Shown here: positions 1-5,349 of the stretch, in pieces
Layout of the letters: every line of letters begins with the position of its first letter
Position numbering within the stretch: position 1 is the first letter of the stretch
Assembly: GCA_030743445.1 (NCBI GenBank)
Contig: JASLSL010000246.1
Location: 1 to 5,375, forward strand
Length of the DNA stretch: 5,375 nucleotides
Direction: 5' to 3'
From: Alphaproteobacteria bacterium
Lineage (GTDB): Bacteria > Pseudomonadota > Alphaproteobacteria > UBA8366
The notes under the pieces: model-generated
Databases searched by the model: none
The model's input: only the letters and a program-made list of their open reading frames with translations
Told to the model about the DNA's origin: nothing
Position numbers and translations under genes: made by a program

Positions 1-306
1 CGCCACGGCGACCCGGCCGATTCGATGTTCTTCATCATGTCAGGCGAGGTCGAGGTCGAGTTGCAGCCGCGTCCGGTGACCCTGAAGAAGGGCGCCTATT
101 TCGGCGAGATCGCGCTGTTGAAGGAAACCACGCGCACCGCGACGGTGACGACGCTGACCGACTGCCACCTGCTGGCGCTCGACGTCGGCGACTTCAAGCG
201 CCTGATGACGACCTACCCGGCGATCGAGGAGAACGTCATGAAGTTGGCCGACAGCCGCCTCAAGGAGCTCGAGCCCGGCGGGTCCGGGGACAACCGCGCG
301 GGCTGA
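1..306 (+). CDS. Cyclic-nucleotide-binding domain protein, C-terminal part (5' end outside window)
   Basis: The reading frame is already open at base 1 and ends at TGA 304-306, so 101 C-terminal residues are visible; an internal ATG at 25 falls inside the domain and is not the start. The fragment is the second half of a cNMP-binding beta-roll. It shows a G-D-P-A-D-S-M-F-F-I-M-S-G-E strand pair (fragment residues 3-16) and a phosphate-binding cassette at 35-49 with G35-E36-I-A-L-L and R45-T-A-T-V. In this family the Glu contacts the ribose and the Arg the cyclic phosphate. A closing helix (about 65-83) is followed by a short Gly/Asp-rich tail. No helix-turn-helix follows, which argues against a CRP/FNR-type regulator. 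The domain therefore sits at the very C-terminus, as in MlotiK1-like bacterial cyclic-nucleotide-gated channels, some transporters, or stand-alone cNMP proteins. Which of these applies cannot be told without the upstream sequence. Confidence 0.85.
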   Translation, partial: RHGDPADSMFFIMSGEVEVELQPRPVTLKKGAYFGEIALLKETTRTATVTTLTDCHLLALDVGDFKRLMTTYPAIEENVMKLADSRLKELEPGGSGDNRAG

Positions 307-387
307 TTCCCGGCCGCGCTTGATCGCCCGGGCCGTGCCCCCTAAGCTCTCGCCCGCACCGCAACCAACTCAACGGAGAGCCGCCGC
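307..387 (+). other. Intergenic gap between cNMP-domain gene and MoxR gene
   Basis: This 81-bp gap contains a weak inverted repeat, CGGCC (311-315) against GGCCG (331-335), with a 15-nt loop and no following T-run, so it is not a convincing intrinsic terminator. I see no clear sigma70 -35/-10 pair. A good Shine-Dalgarno sequence, GGAGAG at 375-380, lies 7 nt before the MoxR ATG at 388. Whether the cNMP gene and the MoxR cluster share a transcript cannot be decided from sequence alone. Confidence 0.5.
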
Positions 388-1239
388 ATGCGCTTCGAAG
401 GCACCGATACTTATGTCGTCACCGAGGACCTGATGGTCGCCGTCAACGCCGCCATCGCCTTGGAGCGGCCGCTCCTGGTCAAGGGCGAGCCGGGCACCGG
501 CAAGACCATCCTGGCGTACGAAATCGCCAAGGCGATCGACGCCCCGTTGATCGAGTGGCACGTCAAGTCGACGACCAAGGCGCAGCACGGGCTCTACGAG
601 TACGACGCGGTCAAGCGCCTGCGCGACAGCCAGCTCGGCGACGACCGGGTGCACGACATCGAGAATTACATCGTGCAGGGCAAGCTATGGCAGTCCTTCG
701 TCTCCGACCAGCGGCCGGTGCTGCTGATCGACGAGATCGACAAGGCCGACATCGAGTTCCCCAACGATCTGCTGCTCGAACTCGACCGCATGGAGTTCTT
801 CGTCTACGAGACCCACGAGACCATCGTCGCCCAGCAACGGCCGGTCGTGATCATCACCTCGAACAACGAGAAGGAACTGCCGGACGCCTTCCTGCGCCGG
901 TGTTTCTTCCACTTCATCCAGTTTCCGGACGCGGAAACCATGACGCGGATCATCGACGTCCACTATCCGGGCCTTCAGGCTTCGCTGGTGCGCAGCGCCT
1001 TGAAGGCGTTCTACGATATCCGCGAGGTGCCGGGACTGAAGAAACGGCCGTCGACCGCGGAGCTGCTGGATTGGATCAAGCTGTTGATGATCGAGGACAT
1101 TCCGCCCGAAGCGCTCCGGACCGGCGACACATCGAAGCTGATCCCGCCGCTGCACGGCGCGCTCCTCAAGAACGAGCAGGATGTGGAGTTGTTCGAGCGC
1201 CTCGCCTTCATGGCAAGGCGCGAACAGCGGGGTAACTGA
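388..1239 (+). CDS. MoxR-family AAA+ ATPase (CoxD-like)
   Basis: This 283-residue protein is a compact MoxR-type AAA+ ATPase of normal length. Walker A is G33-E-P-G-T-G-K-T40 and Walker B is V111-L-L-I-D-E116. The sensor 1 region is T157-S-N-N160, followed by the family-typical L-P-D-A-F-L-R-R (164-171), whose arginines are the likely arginine finger. A basic R220-P-S-T-A-E-L segment in the C-terminal lid is the likely sensor 2. MoxR ATPases use ATP hydrolysis to remodel or mature client proteins and usually act with a VWA-domain partner. That partner is encoded 11 bp downstream, making a CoxD/CoxE-like pair, probably in one operon. The ATG start is supported by GGAGAG 7 nt upstream. The nearest named relative is CoxD of CO dehydrogenase clusters, but no cox structural genes are visible, so I do not assign that symbol. 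The product is expected to be cytoplasmic, with an unknown client. Confidence 0.93.
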   Translation: MRFEGTDTYVVTEDLMVAVNAAIALERPLLVKGEPGTGKTILAYEIAKAIDAPLIEWHVKSTTKAQHGLYEYDAVKRLRDSQLGDDRVHDIENYIVQGKLWQSFVSDQRPVLLIDEIDKADIEFPNDLLLELDRMEFFVYETHETIVAQQRPVVIITSNNEKELPDAFLRRCFFHFIQFPDAETMTRIIDVHYPGLQASLVRSALKAFYDIREVPGLKKRPSTAELLDWIKLLMIEDIPPEALRTGDTSKLIPPLHGALLKNEQDVELFERLAFMARREQRGN

Positions 1240-1250
1240 GGCGGAACGTC

Positions 1251-2432
1251 ATGTTCGCGCACTTCTTCCTCGAGCTCAGACAGGCCGGCGTCCCGGTCTC
1301 CCTCAAGGAGTACCTGATGCTGATGGAGGCGATGCGGCACGGTATCGCCGAATACAGCATCGACGATTTCTACTATCTCAGCCGCACCTCGATGGTGAAG
1401 GACGAGCGCAACATCGACCGATTCGACCGGGTCTTCGGCCACGTGTTCAAGGGCCTCGAGCCGCCCGAGGACGAAGACCTCGCCGCGGAAATTCCCGAGG
1501 AATGGTTGCGCAAGATGGCCGAGCTCTACCTCACCGAGGAGGAGCGTGCCGAGATCGAGGCGCTCGGCGGCTGGGACAAGCTGATGGAGACCCTGAAGGA
1601 GCGCCTCGCCGAGCAGACGGGACGCCACCAGGGCGGCAGCAAATGGATCGGCACCGCCGGGACCTCGCCGTTCGGCGCGTACGGCTACAATCCCGAAGGC
1701 GTGCGCATCGGCCAGCACGAATCGCGCCACCGCCGGGCGGTCAAGGTCTGGGACCGGCGCGAGTTCAAGAACCTCGACGACCAGGTCGAGATCGGTACCC
1801 GCAACATCAAGGTGGCGCTCAGGCGTCTACGCCGCTTTGCCCGCGAGGGCGCCGAGACCGAGCTCGACCTGCCGGACACCATCAATTCGACCGCGCGCAA
1901 TGGCGGCTACCTCGACATCAAGATGGTGCCCGAACGCCACAACACGGTGAAGGTGCTGCTGTTCCTCGATATCGGTGGCTCGATGGACGACCACGTGCGG
2001 GTCTGCGAGGAGCTGTTCTCGGCGGCGCGGACCGAGTTCAAGCACCTGGAGTACTTCTATTTCCACAACTGCATGTACGAGCGGGTCTGGCGCGACAACC
2101 GGCGGCGCCACACCGAGACAATCGACACCTGGGAGGTGCTGCGCACCTATCCCCACGACTACAAGGCGATCTTCGTCGGCGACGCGACCATGAGCCCCTA
2201 CGAGATCGTCTATCCCGGTGGCAGCGTCGAGCATTGGAACGAGGAAGCCGGCGCGGAGTGGATGAAGCGGGTGCTCTTGACCTATCCCAAGGCGATTTGG
2301 CTCAACCCGCAGCCGACCAAGGTATGGGACTACTACGAGTCGATCCGTGTGCTGCAAGAGACCATGGGCGGCCGGATGTTCCCGCTGACCCTCGGCGGGC
2401 TCGACGCCGGCATGCGGGAGCTCGGCCGGTGA
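1251..2432 (+). CDS. VWA-domain protein, CoxE-like (COG3825-type)
   Basis: This 393-residue protein is the expected partner of the upstream MoxR ATPase. The N-terminal helical region (about 1-70) begins M-F-A-H-F-F-L-E-L-R and carries the G-V-P-V-S-L-K-E-Y segment typical of CoxE-like proteins. An acidic middle section (about 70-125) follows. Next is a conserved Gly/aromatic stretch (128-155) containing T138-S-P-F-G-A-Y-G-Y-N-P. The VWA domain begins near residue 230, and its metal site motif is D240-I-G-G-S244-M-D. This is a DxGxS variant of the canonical DxSxS, and I recall that it is usual in this subfamily. A second acidic loop, G-D311-A-T-M-S-P, may supply the other MIDAS residues. There is no signal peptide or membrane segment, so it is probably cytoplasmic. 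The start has an AGGCGGA Shine-Dalgarno-like sequence (1239-1245). The stop overlaps the start of the next gene. CoxE proteins help mature the CO dehydrogenase active site; the role here is unknown. Confidence 0.9.
   Translation: MFAHFFLELRQAGVPVSLKEYLMLMEAMRHGIAEYSIDDFYYLSRTSMVKDERNIDRFDRVFGHVFKGLEPPEDEDLAAEIPEEWLRKMAELYLTEEERAEIEALGGWDKLMETLKERLAEQTGRHQGGSKWIGTAGTSPFGAYGYNPEGVRIGQHESRHRRAVKVWDRREFKNLDDQVEIGTRNIKVALRRLRRFAREGAETELDLPDTINSTARNGGYLDIKMVPERHNTVKVLLFLDIGGSMDDHVRVCEELFSAARTEFKHLEYFYFHNCMYERVWRDNRRRHTETIDTWEVLRTYPHDYKAIFVGDATMSPYEIVYPGGSVEHWNEEAGAEWMKRVLLTYPKAIWLNPQPTKVWDYYESIRVLQETMGGRMFPLTLGGLDAGMRELGR
2416..2420 (+). promoter_or_regulatory. Ribosome binding site for the GTG-started lipoprotein gene
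   Basis: GGGAG lies inside the last codons of the VWA gene, 8 nt before GTG 2429. It supports starting the lipoprotein at this non-ATG codon. The GTG overlaps the VWA stop as GTGA, an arrangement typical of translational coupling. Confidence 0.6.
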
Positions 2433-2746
2433 AAACGCTTCGCGCCATCGCTCCGTTGTTGTCCGCGATCGCGCTCGCGGCCTGCGGCGGCACGCCCACG
2501 GTCACCAGCAATCCGGTCGAAGCCGAGCGAGTGGACCGGCAGATCGTGTCGGTGTGCTACCAGGCAGCCAGCACCACGATCGCCGAAATCGAGGAAGTCG
2601 CGCGCGGGGCATGCGAGAAGGAAGGCTCCGGCCTCAGGTTCTGGCGTCACGACCGGGTGTTCAACAATTGTCCGGCGACCAAGAAGACCCGGGCGAGCTA
2701 CATCTGCCTGCCGCCGCCGCCGAAGCCGCTGCCGCCGGTGCGGTAG
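2429..2746 (+). CDS. Small four-cysteine lipoprotein, hypothetical
   Basis: This is a 105-residue protein read from GTG 2429; the same frame is open much further upstream, but that part overlaps the VWA gene and is not real coding sequence. The N-terminus is a classic lipoprotein signal: M-K-T-L-R, a hydrophobic stretch, then the lipobox L16-A-A-C19, so Cys19 should be lipidated after signal peptidase II cleavage. The +2 residue is Gly, which does not suggest inner-membrane retention under the E. coli Lol rule. The mature part has four further cysteines, C43, C62, C81 and C93, an even number compatible with two disulfides in the periplasm. It ends in a Pro-rich tail (95-103). I do not recognise the family. 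It overlaps the VWA stop by 4 bp, which suggests coupled expression with the MoxR/VWA pair, but a functional link is only inferred. Confidence 0.82.
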   Translation: MKTLRAIAPLLSAIALAACGGTPTVTSNPVEAERVDRQIVSVCYQAASTTIAEIEEVARGACEKEGSGLRFWRHDRVFNNCPATKKTRASYICLPPPPKPLPPVR

Positions 2747-2751
2747 TCGCT

Positions 2752-3969
2752 CTAAGCCCCCATCGCCGTCTTCAGGTTCTCGTCCAGCTTTTCCAGGAAC
2801 TGGCTGGTCGTCAGCCAGGGCTGGTCCTTGCCGATCAGGATCGCCAGGTCCTTGGTCATATGGCCGGATTCGACCGTGTCGACGCAGACCTTCTCCAGGG
2901 TCTCCGCGAACCCGACCACGTCGGGCGTGTCGTCGAACTTGCCGCGGTAGGCCAAGCCCCGCGTCCAGGCGAAGATCGAGGCGATCGCGTTGGTCGAGGT
3001 CTCGTTGCCCGCCTGGTGCTGGCGGTAGTGGCGGGTCACCGTGCCGTGCGCCGCCTCGGCCTCGACCGTCTTGCCGTCCGGCGTGAGCAGCACAGAGGTC
3101 ATCATCCCCAGGCTGCCGAAGCCCTGGGCCAGGGTGTCCGATTGCACGTCGCCATCGTAGTTCTTGCAGGCCCAGACGAAGCCGCCTTCCCACTTCAGCG
3201 CCGCCGCGACCATGTCGTCGATCAGGCGGTGCTCGTAGGTCAGGCCTTTGGCCTCATAGGCATCCTTGAATTCGGCTTCGAAGATTTCCTCGAACAGATC
3301 CTTGAAGCGCCCGTCATAGGCCTTGAGGATCGTGTTCTTGGTCGAAAGGTACATCGGCCAACCAAGGTCGAGCGCGTAGTTGAAGCACGAGCGCGCGAAG
3401 CCGCGGATCGACTCGTCCAAATTGTACATCGACATCGCGACACCCCCGCCGGGGAAATCGAAGACCTCGCGTTCGATCGCCTCGCCGCCGTCCTCGGGCT
3501 CGAAGCGAATCGTCAGCTTGCCGGCGCCCGGGACGACGAAATCGGTCGCCCGGTACTGGTCGCCATAGGCGTGGCGGCCGATCACGATCGGCTTGGTCCA
3601 GCCCGGAACCAGGCGCGGCACGTTCTTGCAGATGATCGGCCGGCGGAACACGGTGCCGCCCAGGATGTTGCGGATCGTACCGTTGGGCGAGCGCCACATC
3701 TCCTTCAGGCCGAACTCCTCGACCCGGCCCTCGTCGGGGGTGATGGTGGCGCATTTGACGCCGACGCCGTGTTCTTTGATCGCGTTGGCGGAATCGATGG
3801 TGATCTGGTCGTCGGTCTCGTCGCGCTTCTCGAAGCTGAGGTCGTAGTACAACAGCTCCACGTCGAGATAGGGCAGGATCAACCGTTCCTTGATCCAGGC
3901 CCACATGATGCGGGTCATCTCGTCGCCGTCGAGTTCGACGATCGGGTTGGCGACCTTGATTTTGCTCAT
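2752..3969 (-). CDS. icd: NADP-dependent isocitrate dehydrogenase (eukaryotic-like, homodimeric type)
   Basis: This enzyme oxidatively decarboxylates isocitrate to 2-oxoglutarate in the TCA cycle, producing NADPH in the cytoplasm. The 405-residue protein resembles the eukaryotic IDH1/IDH2 class rather than E. coli Icd. The N-terminal half even keeps human IDH1 numbering: T75-x-T77, S94-P-N-G-T-I-R100, R109, and G131-R132-H-A-Y-G-D-Q-Y139-R-A-T-D. R132 is the isocitrate-binding arginine mutated in human tumours. Further on, K211 lies in S-T-K-N-T, and D274 and D278 in Y-D-G-D-V-Q-S-D bind the metal, one residue earlier than in human IDH1. The H-G-T-V-T-R-H NADP loop is intact. An upstream in-frame ATG at 4023 would add 18 residues. 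I prefer ATG 3969 because AAGGAG sits 6 nt before it and because M-S-K-I-K-V is the family N-terminus. Its stop is 5 bp from the convergent lipoprotein stop. No lesion is seen. Confidence 0.97.
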   Translation of the reverse strand: MSKIKVANPIVELDGDEMTRIMWAWIKERLILPYLDVELLYYDLSFEKRDETDDQITIDSANAIKEHGVGVKCATITPDEGRVEEFGLKEMWRSPNGTIRNILGGTVFRRPIICKNVPRLVPGWTKPIVIGRHAYGDQYRATDFVVPGAGKLTIRFEPEDGGEAIEREVFDFPGGGVAMSMYNLDESIRGFARSCFNYALDLGWPMYLSTKNTILKAYDGRFKDLFEEIFEAEFKDAYEAKGLTYEHRLIDDMVAAALKWEGGFVWACKNYDGDVQSDTLAQGFGSLGMMTSVLLTPDGKTVEAEAAHGTVTRHYRQHQAGNETSTNAIASIFAWTRGLAYRGKFDDTPDVVGFAETLEKVCVDTVESGHMTKDLAILIGKDQPWLTTSQFLEKLDENLKTAMGA

Positions 3970-4081
3970 AAAACGCTCCTTGAGGCCGGTGTGTTTTCGC
4001 GTCCCTCGCCGCCCTCGGGGCACAATATCACCGCCGCCCGAAGAGGCAAGGACCGGGGCCCGCGAGCCGGGCGGATTGGCG
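3970..4081 (-). other. icd upstream region with weak GC-rich dyads
   Basis: This 112-bp stretch separates the LOG-family stop from the icd start. It contains two mutually exclusive inverted repeats. One is CCGCCCG (4034-4040) against CGGGCGG (4068-4074) with a 27-nt loop. The other is GCCCG (4058-4062) against CGGGC (4068-4072) with a 5-nt loop. Neither is followed by a T-run on the minus strand, so a factor-independent terminator for the LOG gene is not well supported. I see no clear sigma70 promoter; icd could have its own promoter here or be cotranscribed with the LOG gene. Confidence 0.4.
3976..3981 (-). promoter_or_regulatory. Ribosome binding site of icd
   Basis: On the minus strand this reads AAGGAG, a strong Shine-Dalgarno sequence 6 nt before ATG 3969. 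It decides the icd start in favour of the 405-residue form over the longer in-frame ATG at 4023. Confidence 0.8.
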
Positions 4082-4666
4082 TCAGATCAGTTCGGAATCG
4101 ATATGGGTCGCTTCCGGCTGCAGCGCCTCCAGGGTCGGCAAGACCTCCTCGATCGAGCCCACCATGTGGAACAGGCTGCGGTGTTCGGCGCGCACGTAGT
4201 TCTCGGCGATCATGTTGTCGATCAGCGCCTCGAGCGGCCGCCAGTACCCGTCGATATCGACCACCACGATCGGCTTGTCGTGGAGCCCGAGTTGCCGCCA
4301 GGTGACGATCTCGAAGGTCTCGTCGAGGGTGCCGAGACCGCCCGGCAGGATCACGAAGCCGTCCGACAGCTCGGCCATGCGCTGCTTGCGGCTGTGCATC
4401 GAATCGGTGATCACCAGTTCGGTGCAGCTCGAATGCCCGACCTCGCGCTCCTCGAGAAAGTCCGGAATCACGCCGGTGACCTCGCCGCCGGCCGCGAGCA
4501 CCGCGTCGGCAAGGATGCCCATCAACCCGACCCGTCCGCCGCCGAAGATAAGCCTGACATCGCGCTTGGCAAGCAGCGCGCCGAGCCGCCGGGCGGCATC
4601 GTGATGGCTGCCCCGGCCCTTGGAGGACGAGCCGCAATAAACACAGACAGAGTTGATATTGGTCAT
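4082..4666 (-). CDS. LOG/TIGR00730-family phosphoribohydrolase (lysine-decarboxylase-like fold)
   Basis: This 194-residue protein is a typical LOG-family Rossmann protein. Members cleave nucleoside 5'-monophosphates, including cytokinin riboside monophosphates, into a free base and ribose 5-phosphate; older annotation as lysine decarboxylase is misleading. Visible features are V7-C-V-Y-C-G-S-S-S for the first beta strand and loop, and the glycine-rich G42-G-G-R-V-G-L-M-G50. S89-M-H-S-R93-K-Q-R-M supplies the conserved Arg/Lys. The signature P108-G-G-L-G-T-L-D-E116 carries the catalytic-site Glu. There is no signal peptide, so it is cytoplasmic. ATG 4666 is preferred over an in-frame TTG at 4681 because AAGGCG lies 5 nt upstream and the protein then begins just before the first strand, as usual. 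Bacterial substrates vary, so hydrolysis of AMP or other purine monophosphates is as likely as cytokinin production. It lies 112 bp upstream of icd on the same strand. Confidence 0.92.
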   Translation of the reverse strand: MTNINSVCVYCGSSSKGRGSHHDAARRLGALLAKRDVRLIFGGGRVGLMGILADAVLAAGGEVTGVIPDFLEEREVGHSSCTELVITDSMHSRKQRMAELSDGFVILPGGLGTLDETFEIVTWRQLGLHDKPIVVVDIDGYWRPLEALIDNMIAENYVRAEHRSLFHMVGSIEEVLPTLEALQPEATHIDSELI

Positions 4667-4671
4667 AAAAT

Positions 4672-4677
4672 CGCCTT
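4672..4677 (-). promoter_or_regulatory. Ribosome binding site of the LOG-family gene
   Basis: On the minus strand this reads AAGGCG, 5 nt before ATG 4666. It is a moderate Shine-Dalgarno match that favours this start over the TTG at 4681, which would place the site inside the coding region. Confidence 0.55.
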
Positions 4678-4698
4678 GCAAGCGCCCTGAAAGCAGGC

Positions 4699-4716
4699 CC
4701 CCAATTAGGGGTTGGG
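4699..4716. repeat. Small overlapping dyads in the LOG-family upstream region
   Basis: CCCC (4699-4702) pairs with GGGG (4708-4711) around AATTA. An alternative pairing is CCCAA (4700-4704) with TTGGG (4712-4716); the two cannot form together. A third tiny dyad, ACGC-AA-GCGT, follows at 4725-4734. If LOG transcription starts upstream of here, these could form in its leader. There is no recognisable riboswitch, and the stems are short enough to arise by chance in GC-rich DNA. Confidence 0.35.
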
Positions 4717-4735
4717 ACCCGGTAACGCAAGCGTG

Positions 4736-4751
4736 ACAACATAGATGTTGT
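4736..4751. promoter_or_regulatory. Perfect 7-bp inverted repeat, candidate operator
   Basis: The sequence ACAACAT-AG-ATGTTGT has two perfect 7-bp arms around a 2-bp spacer, in the divergent region between the LOG-family gene and the cytochrome gene. It is AT-richer than its surroundings. Its size and symmetry fit the binding site of a dimeric helix-turn-helix regulator. It does not match the FNR/FixK (TTGAT-N4-ATCAA) or CRP (TGTGA-N6-TCACA) sites. It overlaps the best, though weak, -35-like sequence for the cytochrome gene. The regulator is unknown. Confidence 0.5.
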
Positions 4752-4777
4752 GTGATGGGTCAACCGCCGGTCATAGT
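4748..4777 (+). promoter_or_regulatory. Weak candidate sigma70-type promoter for the cytochrome gene
   Basis: TTGTGT (4748-4753) and CATAGT (4772-4777) are separated by 18 bp and each match four of six consensus positions. The site would give a leader of about 75 nt before the cytochrome ATG. The -35 element overlaps the right arm of the palindrome at 4736-4751, so a protein bound there could block it. Alphaproteobacterial promoters often deviate from consensus, and matches of this quality occur by chance. Confidence 0.25.
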
Positions 4778-4820
4778 CTCGTATGTCAATTGGAATACTT
4801 CTAAGCCGGGGTCAAATCGG

Positions 4821-4834
4821 ACGGAACGATCCGT
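4821..4834. repeat. Short inverted repeat in the cytochrome 5' leader
   Basis: ACGGA (4821-4825) pairs with TCCGT (4830-4834) around a 4-nt loop, ending 9 nt before the Shine-Dalgarno AGGGAG (4844-4849). It is a small hairpin next to, but not covering, the ribosome binding site, so an effect on translation is only possible. Confidence 0.3.
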
Positions 4835-4857
4835 TTGGGAACCAGGGAGAGAAATCA

Positions 4858-5349
4858 ATGATTCGTACTTTGCAAACCGTGGCGATCGCTATCGCGCTCG
4901 GAGTCTTTGCGGCCGGCATGGCACCGATCGCGCCGGCGTCGGCCGCCGATATGGCGTCGATCGACAAGCGTCTCGAGTTGATGAAGAAGATCGTCCTCAA
5001 GAACTTCAAAACCGTTAAGGCGTTTGTGAAGGAAGGCAAAGGGTCGGCAAGCGACGTCAAAATGGCGGGCGAGGCGCTGGCCGCCGCGGCACCGAAGATC
5101 CCGGCGTTGTTCCCGAAGGGCACCGGGCGTCCCGACGTCGATGAGAAGAAGACCCGCGCCCTCGCCAAGATTTGGCAGGACTGGGCCGGATTCGAAGCGG
5201 CGGCGAAGAGCCTCGGGACGGAGGCGACGAAACTCGCCAAGGTCGCGGCCGGTGGCGACAAGGGCGCCATCGGCGCGCAATTCGGCGAGATGGGCAAGAA
5301 GGGGTGCGGCGGATGCCACAAATCGTTCCGCGGCGCGAAGGTCAAGTAG
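4858..5349 (+). CDS. Class II cytochrome c (cytochrome c'/c-556 type), exported
   Basis: The 163-residue precursor starts at ATG 4858, with AGGGAG 8 nt upstream; an in-frame ATG at 4783 would put 25 residues before the signal peptide and is not preferred. Residues 1-29 form a Sec signal ending A27-S-A29, giving a periplasmic mature protein of about 134 residues, normal for the family. The single haem site is C150-G-G-C153-H154 near the C-terminus, followed by K-S-F-R. C-x-x-C-H-x-x-F-R at the end of a four-helix bundle is the class II hallmark. The first mature helix has R38-L-E-L-M42-K, aligning with the R-x-x-x-M-K pattern in which the Met is the sixth ligand in low-spin c-556 proteins. Five-coordinate cytochromes c' lack that ligand and bind NO or CO. 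It may be an electron carrier or a gas-binding protein. The protein is Lys-rich. It is transcribed divergently from the LOG-family gene and is possibly monocistronic. Confidence 0.92.
   Translation: MIRTLQTVAIAIALGVFAAGMAPIAPASAADMASIDKRLELMKKIVLKNFKTVKAFVKEGKGSASDVKMAGEALAAAAPKIPALFPKGTGRPDVDEKKTRALAKIWQDWAGFEAAAKSLGTEATKLAKVAAGGDKGAIGAQFGEMGKKGCGGCHKSFRGAKVK

Noticed and set aside
311..335. Possible intrinsic terminator after the cNMP-domain gene
   Set aside because: The 5-bp stem has a 15-nt loop and no T-run follows, so it is not distinguishable from chance in GC-rich DNA.
1181..2428. Upstream extension of the lipoprotein frame back to 1181
   Set aside because: This part overlaps the VWA gene in another frame and has an Arg/Pro-rich, unstructured translation. 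The real gene begins at GTG 2429, where a ribosome binding site and a lipoprotein signal appear.
388..2432. Assignment of the ATPase/VWA pair as coxD and coxE
   Set aside because: No CO dehydrogenase structural genes are in the window, and similar pairs occur widely outside cox clusters, so the symbols would overstate the evidence.
2554..4305. A 583-codon + strand open frame covering the whole of icd
   Set aside because: It is antisense to a clearly conserved icd gene. Its translation is low-complexity, rich in Arg, Ala, Gly and Val, with no recognisable motif, as expected from an antisense frame of GC-rich coding DNA.
3966..4763. A 265-codon minus-strand frame overlapping the LOG-family gene
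   Set aside because: The overlapping 4082-4666 frame carries the full set of LOG-family motifs, so this one is a shadow frame.
4748..4763. CRP/FNR-like site (TTGTGTGATGGGTCAA)
   Set aside because: Only the TGTGA half matches CRP, and the second half lacks TCACA. The FNR/FixK halves TTGAT/ATCAA are also incomplete.
4823..4835. EcfG-type sigma promoter (GGAAC ... CGTT) before the cytochrome gene
   Set aside because: The two elements are only 4 bp apart, whereas this promoter class needs a spacer of roughly 16-19 bp.
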